Assembly (NCBI GenBank): GCA_022822005.1
Contig: JAJECO010000097.1
Coordinates: 79,672 to 143,671 of the forward strand
Source: Candidatus Poribacteria bacterium
Lineage (GTDB): Bacteria > Poribacteria > WGA-4E > PCPOR2b
DNA: 64,000 nucleotides
Direction: 5' to 3'
Position numbers and translations under genes: made by a program. Under the pieces are notes generated by a model. The model searched no databases and had not been told where the DNA came from. It saw only the letters and a program-made list of their open reading frames with translations. Below, piece after piece: positions 7,864 through 16,585 of the stretch (position 1 is its first letter; the number at the start of each line of letters is the position of its first letter).

Positions 7864-8835
7864 TTAGGTTTCACGCTGAAGTTTGTGTGCACCGCTCTGA
7901 ATCAGCTTCTTTGCAAGGTTAATACCCGACTCTTGAGCGGATACCGGACCGCCCCGATCAGATCGGTTCCGTTCCGAGAATCCCGATTTATCGGGAGATT
8001 CAAAGCTACTCGATAGCCTCTCAAGGATGCGATGTTTTCCGTCGGGGCTGCACACCGTAGCAATCAAATGGAGTCTATCATTCTTCAACTGTGCGTTGAC
8101 ACCGATTGGAACTTGACACCCACCGCCCAATTCACCCAACACTGCCCTCTCTGCAATCACTTCGGTTTCGCTGTGGACATCGTTAATTGCATCTAATAAC
8201 GTTTTGATTTCAAGGTCATCTTCCCGTGCTTCTACCCCCAGAGCGCCTTGTCCGGCAGGGGGAACCATCCGATCTACCTGGAAATACTCTGTGATGATCT
8301 CCTCGCCAATTAGTCGTTTAATGCCCGCTGCCGCAAGGATGATCCCATCAAGATCTGTTTCGTTCAGTTTACGAAGGCGTGTATCGAGATTTCCGCGGAC
8401 ATCCACAACCTGCAAATCGGGGCGTAAATACAGAAGTTGAGATTTTCGGCGTGGACTTGTCGTTCCAATTTTCGCCCCTTTTGGGAGTTGCTCGAGGATC
8501 AGTCCAGACCGTGCGACCAGCACATCGCGGGGGTCTTCACGCACGGGAATAGCGGCAATACGTAGCCCGTCGGGCAGATCTGTCGGCAGGTCTTTCATAC
8601 TGTGGACGGCGAGATCGATTGTGCCGTCCAAAAGCGCAATTTCAATCTCCTTCGTAAAGACCCCTTTACCGAGTCCGACAAGCGATCGATTTTGAATTTT
8701 GTCCCCCGTCGTCTTGATGATTTTGAGTTCAATCGAGTGGTCGGGAAAGTGATCATTCAGACGCTTTCTCACATATTCTGCCTGCCAGAGGGCGAGTTGG
8801 CTGCCGCGTGTGCCGATGTTGATAATTTGTTTCAT
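7864..8835 (-). CDS. hemC: Hydroxymethylbilane synthase (porphobilinogen deaminase)
   Basis: A 323-residue enzyme that polymerises four porphobilinogens. The dipyrromethane cofactor cysteine is in GELGGGCQVPIG, and the N-terminus (INIGTRGSQLALWQAEYV) and the segment LAVHSMKDLPTDLP are canonical. The C-terminal domain carries an unusual insert of about 25 residues (around 278-303, including ESPDKSGFSERNRSDRGG) encoded by a dispersed palindromic repeat. The reading frame and the downstream conserved helix (INLAKKLIQSGA) are intact, so the enzyme is probably functional. The gene sits between the 46-aa membrane protein and the cobA-hemD fusion. Confidence 0.95.
   Translation of the reverse strand: MKQIINIGTRGSQLALWQAEYVRKRLNDHFPDHSIELKIIKTTGDKIQNRSLVGLGKGVFTKEIEIALLDGTIDLAVHSMKDLPTDLPDGLRIAAIPVREDPRDVLVARSGLILEQLPKGAKIGTTSPRRKSQLLYLRPDLQVVDVRGNLDTRLRKLNETDLDGIILAAAGIKRLIGEEIITEYFQVDRMVPPAGQGALGVEAREDDLEIKTLLDAINDVHSETEVIAERAVLGELGGGCQVPIGVNAQLKNDRLHLIATVCSPDGKHRILERLSSSFESPDKSGFSERNRSDRGGPVSAQESGINLAKKLIQSGAHKLQRET
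7955..8000. repeat. Palindromic element inserted in hemC
   Basis: The stretch holds GGTTCCGTTCCG, then TCCCGATTTATCGGGA (7981-7996). The same two blocks in the same order, GGCTCCGTTCCG then TCCCGATTTATCGGGG, are found in non-coding DNA at about 58282-58314. It lies inside hemC in frame and without stops. Confidence 0.7.
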
Positions 8836-8879
8836 ATGGACTCGCTGATCTCAAAATTGATAAAGCGATTCAAGCGATA

Positions 8880-9020
8880 CTATTCATTCTTCAGTTTCTC
8901 AAATTCAGATTCCAAGCGTTCGATCCGTCCCTGGAGGCGAGCAGTTGAAGCAAAAGCTAAGAGGCCAAAGAGAAAGCCGGTTGTTCCAAGTGCCATTCCG
9001 ATAATTCCAAATGATTCCAT
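8880..9020 (-). CDS. 46-aa single-pass membrane protein
   Basis: A small gene between hemA and hemC. It opens with ATG at 9020 behind AAAGGA at the right distance and ends with TAG at 8880-8882. The product begins MESFGIIGMALGTTGFLFG, forms one hydrophobic helix (about residues 5-25) and ends in a short heptad-like charged helix (LQGRIERLESEFEKLKNE). There is no known family that I recognise. The tight spacing on both sides (36 and 44 bases) and the good start suggest a translated operon member, perhaps a scaffold or stabilising peptide for a haem-pathway or membrane enzyme; that role is speculative. Confidence 0.6.
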   Translation of the reverse strand: MESFGIIGMALGTTGFLFGLLAFASTARLQGRIERLESEFEKLKNE

Positions 9021-9056
9021 CGTGGATTCCTTTATCAGGTTTCTCTAACATCAGTT

Positions 9057-10355
9057 TCAATCTGTATTTTCTGTATCAAGGTCCTTTGCTTGTTCCAAAC
9101 CGAACATTTCGTACAAAGCATGGACATACTGTGCATGATCGTTATTAGCGTCGTTGACAGTTTGACGCAGATGTGCCGTTGGTTGATGCAACAACTTCTT
9201 GATAATTGATTGTGTCATGGCTTCAACCATCTTCTGTTGTTTAGGGGTTAGCTGCGCTTTGTCAAGACAGGTTCCCAACTCTTTTGAAGCCACCCCCTGA
9301 AACTGCTGATGGAGTGCCTTAATTATTGGATTAACTTCCAAGATTTGGAGCCGTGAATGGAATTTTGCGACTTCTTCTTTGACAATCTGTGTTGCGATCT
9401 CTGCTTCCTGTCCCCGGTCTTTGAGGTTGGAGGCGACCACCATCTCAAGATCATCAATGTTATACAGGAAAGCATTGTCTACTTTGCTCACTTCAGGGTC
9501 AATATCACGTGGTACAGCGATGTCGATCAGGAACATATAGCGATGCTTCCGCTGTTTCATAATCTCTGCAAGCGAGGGTCGGTCAATTAGGTAATGGGGG
9601 GCATCGGTTGAGCTAATCACGATGTCTGCTTCGACAAGGAAGCTCAGATCGGCGTCGTATGCTAAAGGGGTCCCATTAAATCTTTTGGCGATATCGACTG
9701 CACGCTGATAGGTTCGGTTTGCCACGATGACCTTAGAAACATTGTTCTTCACAAGGTGTTGCGCCGTTAATTCACTCATTTCGCCGGCACCGACGATAGC
9801 AACCGTTTTATCTTCCAGACTTTGAAAAATCTTCTTGGCAAGTTCAACGGCTGCATAACTGATAGATACTGCGCCGGCGGCAATATTGGTTTCAGTACGA
9901 ACTCGCTTTCCAACGCTTAGTGCTTTGGTAAACAGGCGGTTCAGAATATCACCGGTCGCTCCAGCAGCGAGCGATTGAGCATACGCCTCTTTCACCTGAC
10001 CGAGAATCTGAGGTTCACCGACAACCATAGAATCGAGGCTCGCAGTTACATTGAAGAGATGACGAACGGCATCAAGATTTTGATGGCTATATGTAAACTT
10101 GTCCAGTTGCTGCGACTCGATTTGATGATAGTTCGATAGGAAATTGGACAGGGCAGCACAGCCATCTTTGCTGCGGGTTACGGCATAGATTTCGACGCGA
10201 TTGCAGGTCGAGAGAATTGCGACTTCTTGAACGTCGGGATGTTTCCTTAAAAGCTGGAAAGCCTCTATGAGTTGATTTTCAGAGAACGACAACCGTTCCC
10301 GAAAATCGAGCGGTGCAATATGATGACTGGTACCGACAATAACAATTTGGTTCAT
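9057..10355 (-). CDS. hemA: Glutamyl-tRNA reductase
   Basis: A 432-residue enzyme that reduces glutamyl-tRNA to glutamate-1-semialdehyde, the first committed step of C5-pathway tetrapyrrole synthesis. The N-terminal catalytic domain shows GTSHHIAPLDFRERLSF and the active-site cysteine in LSTCNRVEIYA. The NADPH domain has VAIVGAGEMSELTAQHL, and the C-terminal dimerisation helix is present. It begins three bases after the stop of the CcsA/HemX-like gene, a pairing (hemX next to hemA) also seen in Bacillus. Partner enzyme hemL lies upstream in the same cluster. Confidence 0.97.
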   Translation of the reverse strand: MNQIVIVGTSHHIAPLDFRERLSFSENQLIEAFQLLRKHPDVQEVAILSTCNRVEIYAVTRSKDGCAALSNFLSNYHQIESQQLDKFTYSHQNLDAVRHLFNVTASLDSMVVGEPQILGQVKEAYAQSLAAGATGDILNRLFTKALSVGKRVRTETNIAAGAVSISYAAVELAKKIFQSLEDKTVAIVGAGEMSELTAQHLVKNNVSKVIVANRTYQRAVDIAKRFNGTPLAYDADLSFLVEADIVISSTDAPHYLIDRPSLAEIMKQRKHRYMFLIDIAVPRDIDPEVSKVDNAFLYNIDDLEMVVASNLKDRGQEAEIATQIVKEEVAKFHSRLQILEVNPIIKALHQQFQGVASKELGTCLDKAQLTPKQQKMVEAMTQSIIKKLLHQPTAHLRQTVNDANNDHAQYVHALYEMFGLEQAKDLDTENTD

Positions 10356-10358
10356 TTG

Positions 10359-11174
10359 TTAGAATGCGTGTATACTTGGTAAAAAGAGATTAACGCCTAC
10401 ATAGGTGAACAGCACGGCGGCAAAACCGATAATTGCAGAATAGGCGGTTTTACGCCCGCGCCAGCCGAGAATTTGGCGGATGCTGAGTTGTAAGACATAG
10501 ATGAGCCATGTGGCGATTGTGAAGATAACCTTTGAATCGACCCATGCCCATTTGATTTCTTTGACATACTGTGTCCAAAGTGCCCCGATAAGAATACCCA
10601 TCGTCATCAGGATTACGCCGACGAGGATGCACTTGTGACCCAGTTCGTCGGACCGTCCGAGTGCGGGTAAGAGATTAAAGATAAGCGTATGCTGTTTCTC
10701 ACGAATTTTCTTTTCTTCGATTAGATACATCAGTCCAAACCCAAAGGCAGCGATGAATGCTGCATAAGCCAAAAAAATAGCGGACGAATGGGCAATAAGC
10801 CAATAGTTTTGCAGATAAGTGGGAATCGCAGTATTTTCTTGAGTTTGTAGCGTGTAAGCGACTAACGTGGCTATAAACGCCGCAGGAACAACAAAAACCC
10901 CAACCGTGCGGAGGCGGGGTCGGTATGCAATGCACAGATAAATCAAGATAATCGCCCACGCGAGGAAGGAAGTTGAGTCATACCAATACGCCATTGGATG
11001 TCCCGCATACCGCCAGCGTAGGAGGATAAAGAACGAGTGCAGCAAGAATCCGCCTACCGTTACCCAATAGCCGTACTTTGCAATCCTCTGATTCCCGGTG
11101 CTCAGAAAAAGAATATGAAGTATGCATCCCGCCAAATAGACCAGCAAAAGCGTATGAAAAAATAGTGAATTCAT
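10359..11174 (-). CDS. CcsA/HemX-like cytochrome c assembly membrane protein
   Basis: A 271-residue protein with eight predicted membrane helices and the tail block LWTQYVKEIKWAWVDSKVI, the place where CcsA/HemX-family proteins carry the WWD-related WxWDxK motif. HemX-type proteins lie beside hemA and influence GluTR levels in Bacillus, while CcsA proteins handle haem in System II. Here the protein is immediately upstream of hemA (three-base gap), favouring the HemX reading. Because a full System I set is also present, it is unlikely to be the main haem lyase. Confidence 0.8.
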   Translation of the reverse strand: MNSLFFHTLLLVYLAGCILHILFLSTGNQRIAKYGYWVTVGGFLLHSFFILLRWRYAGHPMAYWYDSTSFLAWAIILIYLCIAYRPRLRTVGVFVVPAAFIATLVAYTLQTQENTAIPTYLQNYWLIAHSSAIFLAYAAFIAAFGFGLMYLIEEKKIREKQHTLIFNLLPALGRSDELGHKCILVGVILMTMGILIGALWTQYVKEIKWAWVDSKVIFTIATWLIYVLQLSIRQILGWRGRKTAYSAIIGFAAVLFTYVGVNLFLPSIHAF

Positions 11175-11301
11175 CGCAATAGTAGATGTAAACAGCTCAT
11201 GTGTTCAAAGATTCATTCAATCATACAGTGATGAAACGCCGCATTGTTGTGTATTAGGTGAACGCCTTAACAGAAACACTTGATGTTAAGATTGCCACCG
11301 C

Positions 11302-11712
11302 TTATTTCACCTCTACCTTTTTCGTAATAACGGTTCTTTCCCCTGTTGTATCATCTTCTCCAATGACAGTAATGGTATAGTGCCCTCGTTGTAATCCGTC
11401 AATCCGAGCTGTTTCTTCAAATGGATCTAGAGCTGGAGCAGGCCCAGACCGTTGTGCAATCGGAATGAGGATAATCTCACTACCAACCTTTATCACTTCA
11501 ACATCAGAGATGCTATCTCCAACATTGTTTACCAACCCCCGAATTGTCACGTCAATATAGTCTTTTCCCACAGATACTTTAAGGCTATGAACATCAGGAT
11601 AGTAGCCATCATATTCAACATTGCCACAACCCGTCAATAGTGGGAGCAGCAAGAAAGATAAAATGCCTAGGTTTCTGAATCCCAACGTGTTGGGAGTTTT
11701 GTATCTTCGCAC
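11302..11712 (-). CDS. Small lipoprotein of unknown function
   Basis: The mature part is about 105 residues after the lipobox LLTGC, and the chain looks like one beta-sandwich (DVTIRGLVNNVGDSISDVEV, later GHYTITVIGEDDTTGERTV). The frame is open up to 11790, but a perfect AGGAGG lies just before the GTG at 11712. Starting there gives a normal lipoprotein signal (VRRYKTPNTLGFRNLGILSF...), although the spacing is short; ATG at 11736 and 11790 are alternatives. It sits between the Met8-like gene and the CcsA/HemX gene with about 120 bases free on each side, so it could have its own promoter. No family was recognised. Confidence 0.6.
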   Translation of the reverse strand: MRRYKTPNTLGFRNLGILSFLLLPLLTGCGNVEYDGYYPDVHSLKVSVGKDYIDVTIRGLVNNVGDSISDVEVIKVGSEIILIPIAQRSGPAPALDPFEETARIDGLQRGHYTITVIGEDDTTGERTVITKKVEVK

Positions 11713-11917
11713 GGACCTCCTATAGTGGCGTGTCATGGAATTTAGCGTGAGAAGGAGAGGGGAAGCGACAATTCCTCTCCAGTTTATCATCCGTTCACAG
11801 TTATTTCTGCATAACCATTTTGTAAGTGGCTGTCGTTTTGCTATCAGCTACAAGGGTATATAAATAAACAATACATATCCTGTGTCAGTATTCCGAATGG
11901 GAGGCAGTCCTTTCCAA

Positions 11918-13123
11918 TTAAACGGATTCACTAATCCATTGAAGGGCGTATTGCCGAGCAGCGTCGGTCTGTCCACTACGAATCATATTGAAAGCGCATT
12001 TGAGCGCACAGTTAGAGTTTTCAAAGGCTAAGCAACATTTTTGCCCTTCATTCTCAGGAACGTGATCGATGAGGTGATCGAAATATCGCTGGCGTCCTTT
12101 CTGCGTTGGGATAGATTCCATCACTGTAGGTCGTAGCAAACCGAGAAAATCAATAAACTCCCCATAACCGTTGTTTTCAAACTGATGGGCGAGCTGGATT
12201 TGTACGGATCCGATGCTATATCCTCCGGCAGTACCTATCCCAATTTCCTCAGTCTGATTGGCAGAAATGCTGATAATCAGGTCGCTGTCGCTTACCAGAA
12301 TTGGCGTAGTAAATGTTCCCAATTCTGGGGCATTGATAAATTCGATTAGTTGACATTGATCGAGCGCAGCAAAGGCAGAATCTTCGGAATCGGCATCATC
12401 AACTAACACAAAGAATGCATCTGATATACGTTCCAGACTATCAGCGGTCGGGGCAATGTGCTCGACAGTCGCGCCACAACGCAGCAATAGATCGAGTCTT
12501 TGCGCGAGGGATTCACTCATCTTCTCCGAATCGCTGATTGCGATACAATGTCGACTTTCTAACAAAAAATAGACCGGATACGGAAGACTGTGCCCTTGGA
12601 GAGACGGGGCGAAATTGGTCTCAGATGGTTCATCGTAAAGGGATACCGCGCTGAACTTCGTCTCAAGATATTCTCGGATACGTCTAGACAGCGCTGGGCT
12701 TTTGCCGCTTGTGGAGATACTGATTGTTAGGTCTTCATGTGTGATTACAGATGCTGCAGCGAAGGTACATTCAGGAATCACATCGACCACGTTGACCAGA
12801 TTGATTCCGCCCCCTTTGTGTGCTTCCTTGAAAACCTGTGTGTTAATCTCCGGCAAATCGGTTGCCGCACAGACGAGAAACATCCCTTCCGTATCGCCAG
12901 ACTGAAACTGGCGTTTATGCCATGTTATCTGATTGCTCCGTGCCCAGTTAGTATTGGTTTCCGTCGCTTCAGGACTGATTAACGTTACATCTCCGCCGCT
13001 GCGTAGCAGAGAGAGCACCTTTCGTTCGGCGACAATCCCTGCACCCACAACGAGACATTTACGATTTTGGAGGTTCAGATATGCTGGATAGAACATGATA
13101 TCAAAGGTAGCACATTGAGGCAT
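11918..13123 (-). CDS. Met8/CysG-N-like sirohaem protein with a second, degenerate copy
   Basis: A 401-residue protein. Residues about 10-165 are a precorrin-2 dehydrogenase/ferrochelatase N-domain: YPAYLNLQNRKCLVVGAGIV with the NAD-binding GAGIVA loop, then ISISTSGKSPALSRRIREYL. Residues about 180-345 appear to repeat the same layout (YPVYFLLESRHCIAISDSEK, later LIISISANQTEEIGIG) but the glycine-rich loop is lost. A cysteine-rich tail (KCCLAFENSNCALKC) follows. The first half would oxidise precorrin-2 from the cobA part of the fusion at 6310-7854 and may insert iron. AAAGG before the ATG supports the start at 13123; 13096 is an alternative. Confidence 0.8.
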   Translation of the reverse strand: MPQCATFDIMFYPAYLNLQNRKCLVVGAGIVAERKVLSLLRSGGDVTLISPEATETNTNWARSNQITWHKRQFQSGDTEGMFLVCAATDLPEINTQVFKEAHKGGGINLVNVVDVIPECTFAAASVITHEDLTISISTSGKSPALSRRIREYLETKFSAVSLYDEPSETNFAPSLQGHSLPYPVYFLLESRHCIAISDSEKMSESLAQRLDLLLRCGATVEHIAPTADSLERISDAFFVLVDDADSEDSAFAALDQCQLIEFINAPELGTFTTPILVSDSDLIISISANQTEEIGIGTAGGYSIGSVQIQLAHQFENNGYGEFIDFLGLLRPTVMESIPTQKGRQRYFDHLIDHVPENEGQKCCLAFENSNCALKCAFNMIRSGQTDAARQYALQWISESV

Positions 13124-13154
13124 TATAGCCTTTTCTTTTCTGTGCGCCCTGTTT

Positions 13155-13240
13155 CTATGAAGGGTAATGCGTAAAAGAACGTGTCTACGAAATGACGGTG
13201 GTTCTAAAAATAATCCTTTACGTATTACTCGTTACGCACT
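13155..13240. repeat. Degenerate inverted repeat of TTACGCATTAC type
   Basis: The gap between the polyprenyl synthase and the Met8-like gene holds GTAATGCGTAA on one side and TTACGTATTACTCGTTACGCA on the other, which can fold together. It looks like another dispersed repeat element and no coding potential is evident. Confidence 0.35.
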
Positions 13241-13245
13241 GTTTT

Positions 13246-14232
13246 TTACCAATTCCTAGATACACCGTAGTCCGCAAGCTGTGCAAGGGCGTTTCTCGCA
13301 GGCGTTTCAGGGAGCACGTTCAAAGCAGATTTTGCGTGGTTGGCATACTCTTGAGCGACGCCGCGGCAATGCCCCTGAATCTGATACCGCTCAAGGAGGG
13401 ATTCGATCCACTCGATTGCCCCAGCGTCATCCATTTGTAGACTAAAAAGCCGTTCGAGTTCTGTTCGCTCTTCGGTTGTACAGACTTCGCGTGCATAGAT
13501 CATCGGAAATGTCAGTTTTCCGTCACGCAGGTCGTTAAATGGTTCCTTGCCCAGTGTTTCTCCATCTGCCACAAGGTCGAGAAGATCGTCGATGATCTGA
13601 AATGCTGCGCCGATAGCCTCGCCATATTCTGTTAGCGCTTGGAGGTTTTGTGAATTCTGCGTTCCGAGTACCGCTCCCATTGCACACGAAGCGGTGATGA
13701 GTTTACCAGTTTTCAGGTCGATGATTTTTAGGTAGTCGTCCTGCGAAATGCTGAAATCCCCATTTTTGTAGGCGTGGATGACTTCCCCTTCACACATTGA
13801 ATGTGTCGCATCGGAGAGGAGTGCCATCGCGAGATCATCAGCACGTCGGTTGACAAGCATCGAAAGCACACGGGCATGGAGATAATCCCCAACAAGCACC
13901 GCCACCTTGTTGCCCCATTTAGAGTGCAACGTTTCACGTCCCCGCCGGATGGGGGCTTCATCGAGAACATCGTCGTGGACGAGCGATGCGACATGGATGA
14001 GCTCGACGGTTGCTGCAAGCGTATGGGCATCTTCGCCCTGGTATCCACATGCTTTCGCGGAGAGCAGCAGCAGGATTGGACGTAGCCGCTTCCCACCGCC
14101 TTCGACTACATGCTGGACAGCGAGATCGACGAAATCGTAATGACTCGTGGTTTTCTCGCTGAGTTTCTTTTCAACAGCTTGCAGATCTTTTGTAATAAAA
14201 TGGCAAATTTCGCTAAGACTTGGTGTTGACAT
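13246..14232 (-). CDS. Long-chain trans-polyprenyl diphosphate synthase
   Basis: A 328-residue all-helical prenyltransferase. The first aspartate-rich motif is LVHDDVLDEAPIRRG (about residues 84-98) and the second is QIIDDLLDLVADGETLGKE (about 215-233). GGGKRLRPILLLL marks the isopentenyl diphosphate site. The enzyme extends allylic diphosphates, most likely to make the quinone side chain (IspB/HepT type); chain length cannot be read from sequence alone. It is placed among haem genes, which fits a respiratory-chain cluster, since both haem and quinone serve electron transport. Confidence 0.93.
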   Translation of the reverse strand: MSTPSLSEICHFITKDLQAVEKKLSEKTTSHYDFVDLAVQHVVEGGGKRLRPILLLLSAKACGYQGEDAHTLAATVELIHVASLVHDDVLDEAPIRRGRETLHSKWGNKVAVLVGDYLHARVLSMLVNRRADDLAMALLSDATHSMCEGEVIHAYKNGDFSISQDDYLKIIDLKTGKLITASCAMGAVLGTQNSQNLQALTEYGEAIGAAFQIIDDLLDLVADGETLGKEPFNDLRDGKLTFPMIYAREVCTTEERTELERLFSLQMDDAGAIEWIESLLERYQIQGHCRGVAQEYANHAKSALNVLPETPARNALAQLADYGVSRNW

Positions 14233-14256
14233 CGGATGTGAAACGTGAAACGTTAT
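14229..14256. repeat. GTTTCAC tandem repeat
   Basis: Two copies of GTGAAAC lie just upstream of the polyprenyl synthase start, between it and hemL. Same family as at 2881, 44174, 46969, 55521 and 56637. Confidence 0.6.
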
Positions 14257-14295
14257 CCTCCTATTTGTTTCTCCGTTTATGCTCCCTTCCTTGCG

Positions 14296-15579
14296 TTAAA
14301 GTTTTGACAATACTTCATCGGCTGCTCGGACTGTCTGGTCTATATCTGCCTCAGAATGTGCCAGTGAAACAAAGCCGGTCTCAAACTGAGATGGGGCAAC
14401 ATAAACCCCTTTCTCAAGCAAGTTCCAGAAATAGGGCGCATAGCGCTCGGTGTCTGCGGTCTGTACGCCCTCGTAATCGACGACTGTTTCATTCGTGAAA
14501 TAGAACATCAACATCGAACCGACCCGGCTGTGCCACGCATCGATTCCGTGGCGTTTGGTCGCTGCTTGAAGTCCCTCTGCAAGGGCAGCGGCGCGCGTCT
14601 CAAGCTGATCGTAAACATCGGGCTCGGACAGTGCTTTCAGCATTGCGATTCCGGCAGACACCGCAAGTGGATTGCCCGATAGCGTTCCTGCTTGGTAGAC
14701 ACCGCCGAGTGGGGCGACGTTTTCCATAATCTCTCTTTTCCCGCCGTAAGCACCGACTGGCATTCCGCCACCGATGATCTTGCCAAGACAGGTCATATCG
14801 GGGGTAACTCCGTAGAGGGACTGCGCCCCGCCGTACGCCACGCGGAATCCGGTGATTACTTCATCGAAAATAAGAAGGATGCCGTGTTCGGCGGTAATCT
14901 CGCGCAACTCTTGGAGGTATCCGTCATGCGGTGGAATAACGCCCATATTGCCCGCGATCGGTTCAAGAATCAGACATGCAATTTGATCGGGGTTCGCTTC
15001 AATCGCAGCTCGCACAGCATTGATGTCATTGAACGGCACAACGAGGGTGTGTCGTGTGAAATCGTCTGGAATACCCATACATTCAGGAACGCTGAAAGTT
15101 GCGACCCCGGACCCCGCCTCGGCGAGAAGTGAGTCAACATGGCCGTGATAGCAACCTGCCATTTTGATGACTTTATCACGTCCGGTATGCCCACGTGCGA
15201 CGCGGATTGCGCTCATCGTGGCTTCTGTGCCGGAGTTGACCAATCGAACAATTTCGATTGATTGGTAGGCGTTGGCAATTAGTTCGGCAAGTTCTATTTC
15301 TAACGCTGTTGCTGCCCCGAAGCTGGTGCCGTTTTCTGCCGCTCCTTGGATTGCTTCAAGGATGGTTGAGTGTGCGTGCCCAAGGATTAGTGGTCCCCAC
15401 GACGCCAAATAATCGATATATTCGTTACCGTCGATATCGTAGACCTTTGAGCCTTTGCCACGTTGGATAAAGAGGGGACTGCCACCAACCTTGTTAAAGT
15501 TTCTTACCGGGCTATTAACGCCACCGGGAATAAATTGTTGTGATTTTTGCCATGCTGCCAAAGATTTGGCGTTATTCAA
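14296..15579 (-). CDS. hemL: Glutamate-1-semialdehyde 2,1-aminomutase
   Basis: A 427-residue PLP enzyme that converts glutamate-1-semialdehyde to 5-aminolevulinate. The opening IPGGVNSPVRNFNKVGGSP, the motif LVNSGTEATMSAIRVARGHT and the PLP lysine in CLGKIIGGGMPVGAYGG are all characteristic of HemL. It is 19 bases downstream of hemB. It has a divergent class III paralogue in this window at 49611-50951 that lies in a catabolic context. No oddities were seen. Confidence 0.97.
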   Translation of the reverse strand: MNNAKSLAAWQKSQQFIPGGVNSPVRNFNKVGGSPLFIQRGKGSKVYDIDGNEYIDYLASWGPLILGHAHSTILEAIQGAAENGTSFGAATALEIELAELIANAYQSIEIVRLVNSGTEATMSAIRVARGHTGRDKVIKMAGCYHGHVDSLLAEAGSGVATFSVPECMGIPDDFTRHTLVVPFNDINAVRAAIEANPDQIACLILEPIAGNMGVIPPHDGYLQELREITAEHGILLIFDEVITGFRVAYGGAQSLYGVTPDMTCLGKIIGGGMPVGAYGGKREIMENVAPLGGVYQAGTLSGNPLAVSAGIAMLKALSEPDVYDQLETRAAALAEGLQAATKRHGIDAWHSRVGSMLMFYFTNETVVDYEGVQTADTERYAPYFWNLLEKGVYVAPSQFETGFVSLAHSEADIDQTVRAADEVLSKL

Positions 15580-15598
15580 TGTGTTTTCTCCCTTTCAT

Positions 15599-16576
15599 CT
15601 ACTCTGAAAGCCACTCCACAACCGATTTTGCAAAGTAGGTCAAAATTATATCTGCGCCTGCACGCTTAATACTGGTAAGCACCTCAAGTGCAACCCGTTC
15701 TTCGTCGATCCAGCCGTTTTGTCCAGCGGCCTTGATCATGGAGTATTCGCCACTCACGTTATACGCGGCAACAGGCACCTGAAAATGCGTTTTAACCTGA
15801 CTGATTACGTCAAGATAGGATAGCGCTGGCTTAACCATCAGAATATCCGCCCCTTCCTCGATATCCAGTGCAACCTCCCGTAACGCTTCTTCCAGATTCG
15901 GAGGATCCATCTGATACGCCCGTCTATCACCAAACTGTGGAGCGGATTCTGCTGCCTCCCGGAAGGGACCGTAAAACGCGGACGCATATTTTGCGGAATA
16001 CGCCATGATAGGGGTTTGATCGTATCCGTTTTCGTCCAATGCCTCGCGGATGGCGCCGACCCGTCCATCCATCATGTCGGATGGGGCGATGACATCTGCG
16101 CCAGCGCGGGCATGAGACAGACTTTCTTTAATCAGTAGCTCCAACGTCGGATCGTTTAGTACCTCTCCCTCATGAATGACACCGCAGTGTCCATGGTCCG
16201 TATATTCGCAGAGGCAGACATCTGTCATTACGAGCAGTTCGGGGACTGCATCCTTGATGGCTCGCACGGCACGCTGGATAATACCATCGTCGGCATAGGC
16301 TTCGGAACCGACTGGATCTTTGGATTCTGGGATCCCGAATAAGAGTGTCCCCGGAATACGAAGGGCTGCCAACTCTTTTGCTGCTCTAACGAGCCGATCG
16401 ACTGAGTATTGGTAGCACCCCGGCATTGATGGAATTTCTGAGGCGACATCAACACCGTGGACGACGAACATCGGGTAGATTACGTCATCAACGGAAAGCT
16501 GCGTTTCACGAACGAGCCGCCGGAGGTTTTCATTGGCACGAAGCCGTCTCGGACGGTAAATCGGAAAATGGCTCAT
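15599..16576 (-). CDS. hemB: Delta-aminolevulinic acid dehydratase (porphobilinogen synthase)
   Basis: A 325-residue TIM-barrel enzyme joining two 5-aminolevulinates. The zinc-type cysteine site is visible as [14 protein letters not shown], and the Schiff-base lysine lies in [15 protein letters not shown]. The N-terminal [18 protein letters not shown] arm is also typical. This points to the zinc-dependent form rather than the magnesium-only form. It begins ten bases after rex and precedes hemL. Confidence 0.97.
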   Translation of the reverse strand: MSHFPIYRPRRLRANENLRRLVRETQLSVDDVIYPMFVVHGVDVASEIPSMPGCYQYSVDRLVRAAKELAALRIPGTLLFGIPESKDPVGSEAYADDGIIQRAVRAIKDAVPELLVMTDVCLCEYTDHGHCGVIHEGEVLNDPTLELLIKESLSHARAGADVIAPSDMMDGRVGAIREALDENGYDQTPIMAYSAKYASAFYGPFREAAESAPQFGDRRAYQMDPPNLEEALREVALDIEEGADILMVKPALSYLDVISQVKTHFQVPVAAYNVSGEYSMIKAAGQNGWIDEERVALEVLTSIKRAGADIILTYFAKSVVEWLSE

Positions 16577-16585
16577 AGATAGTCC

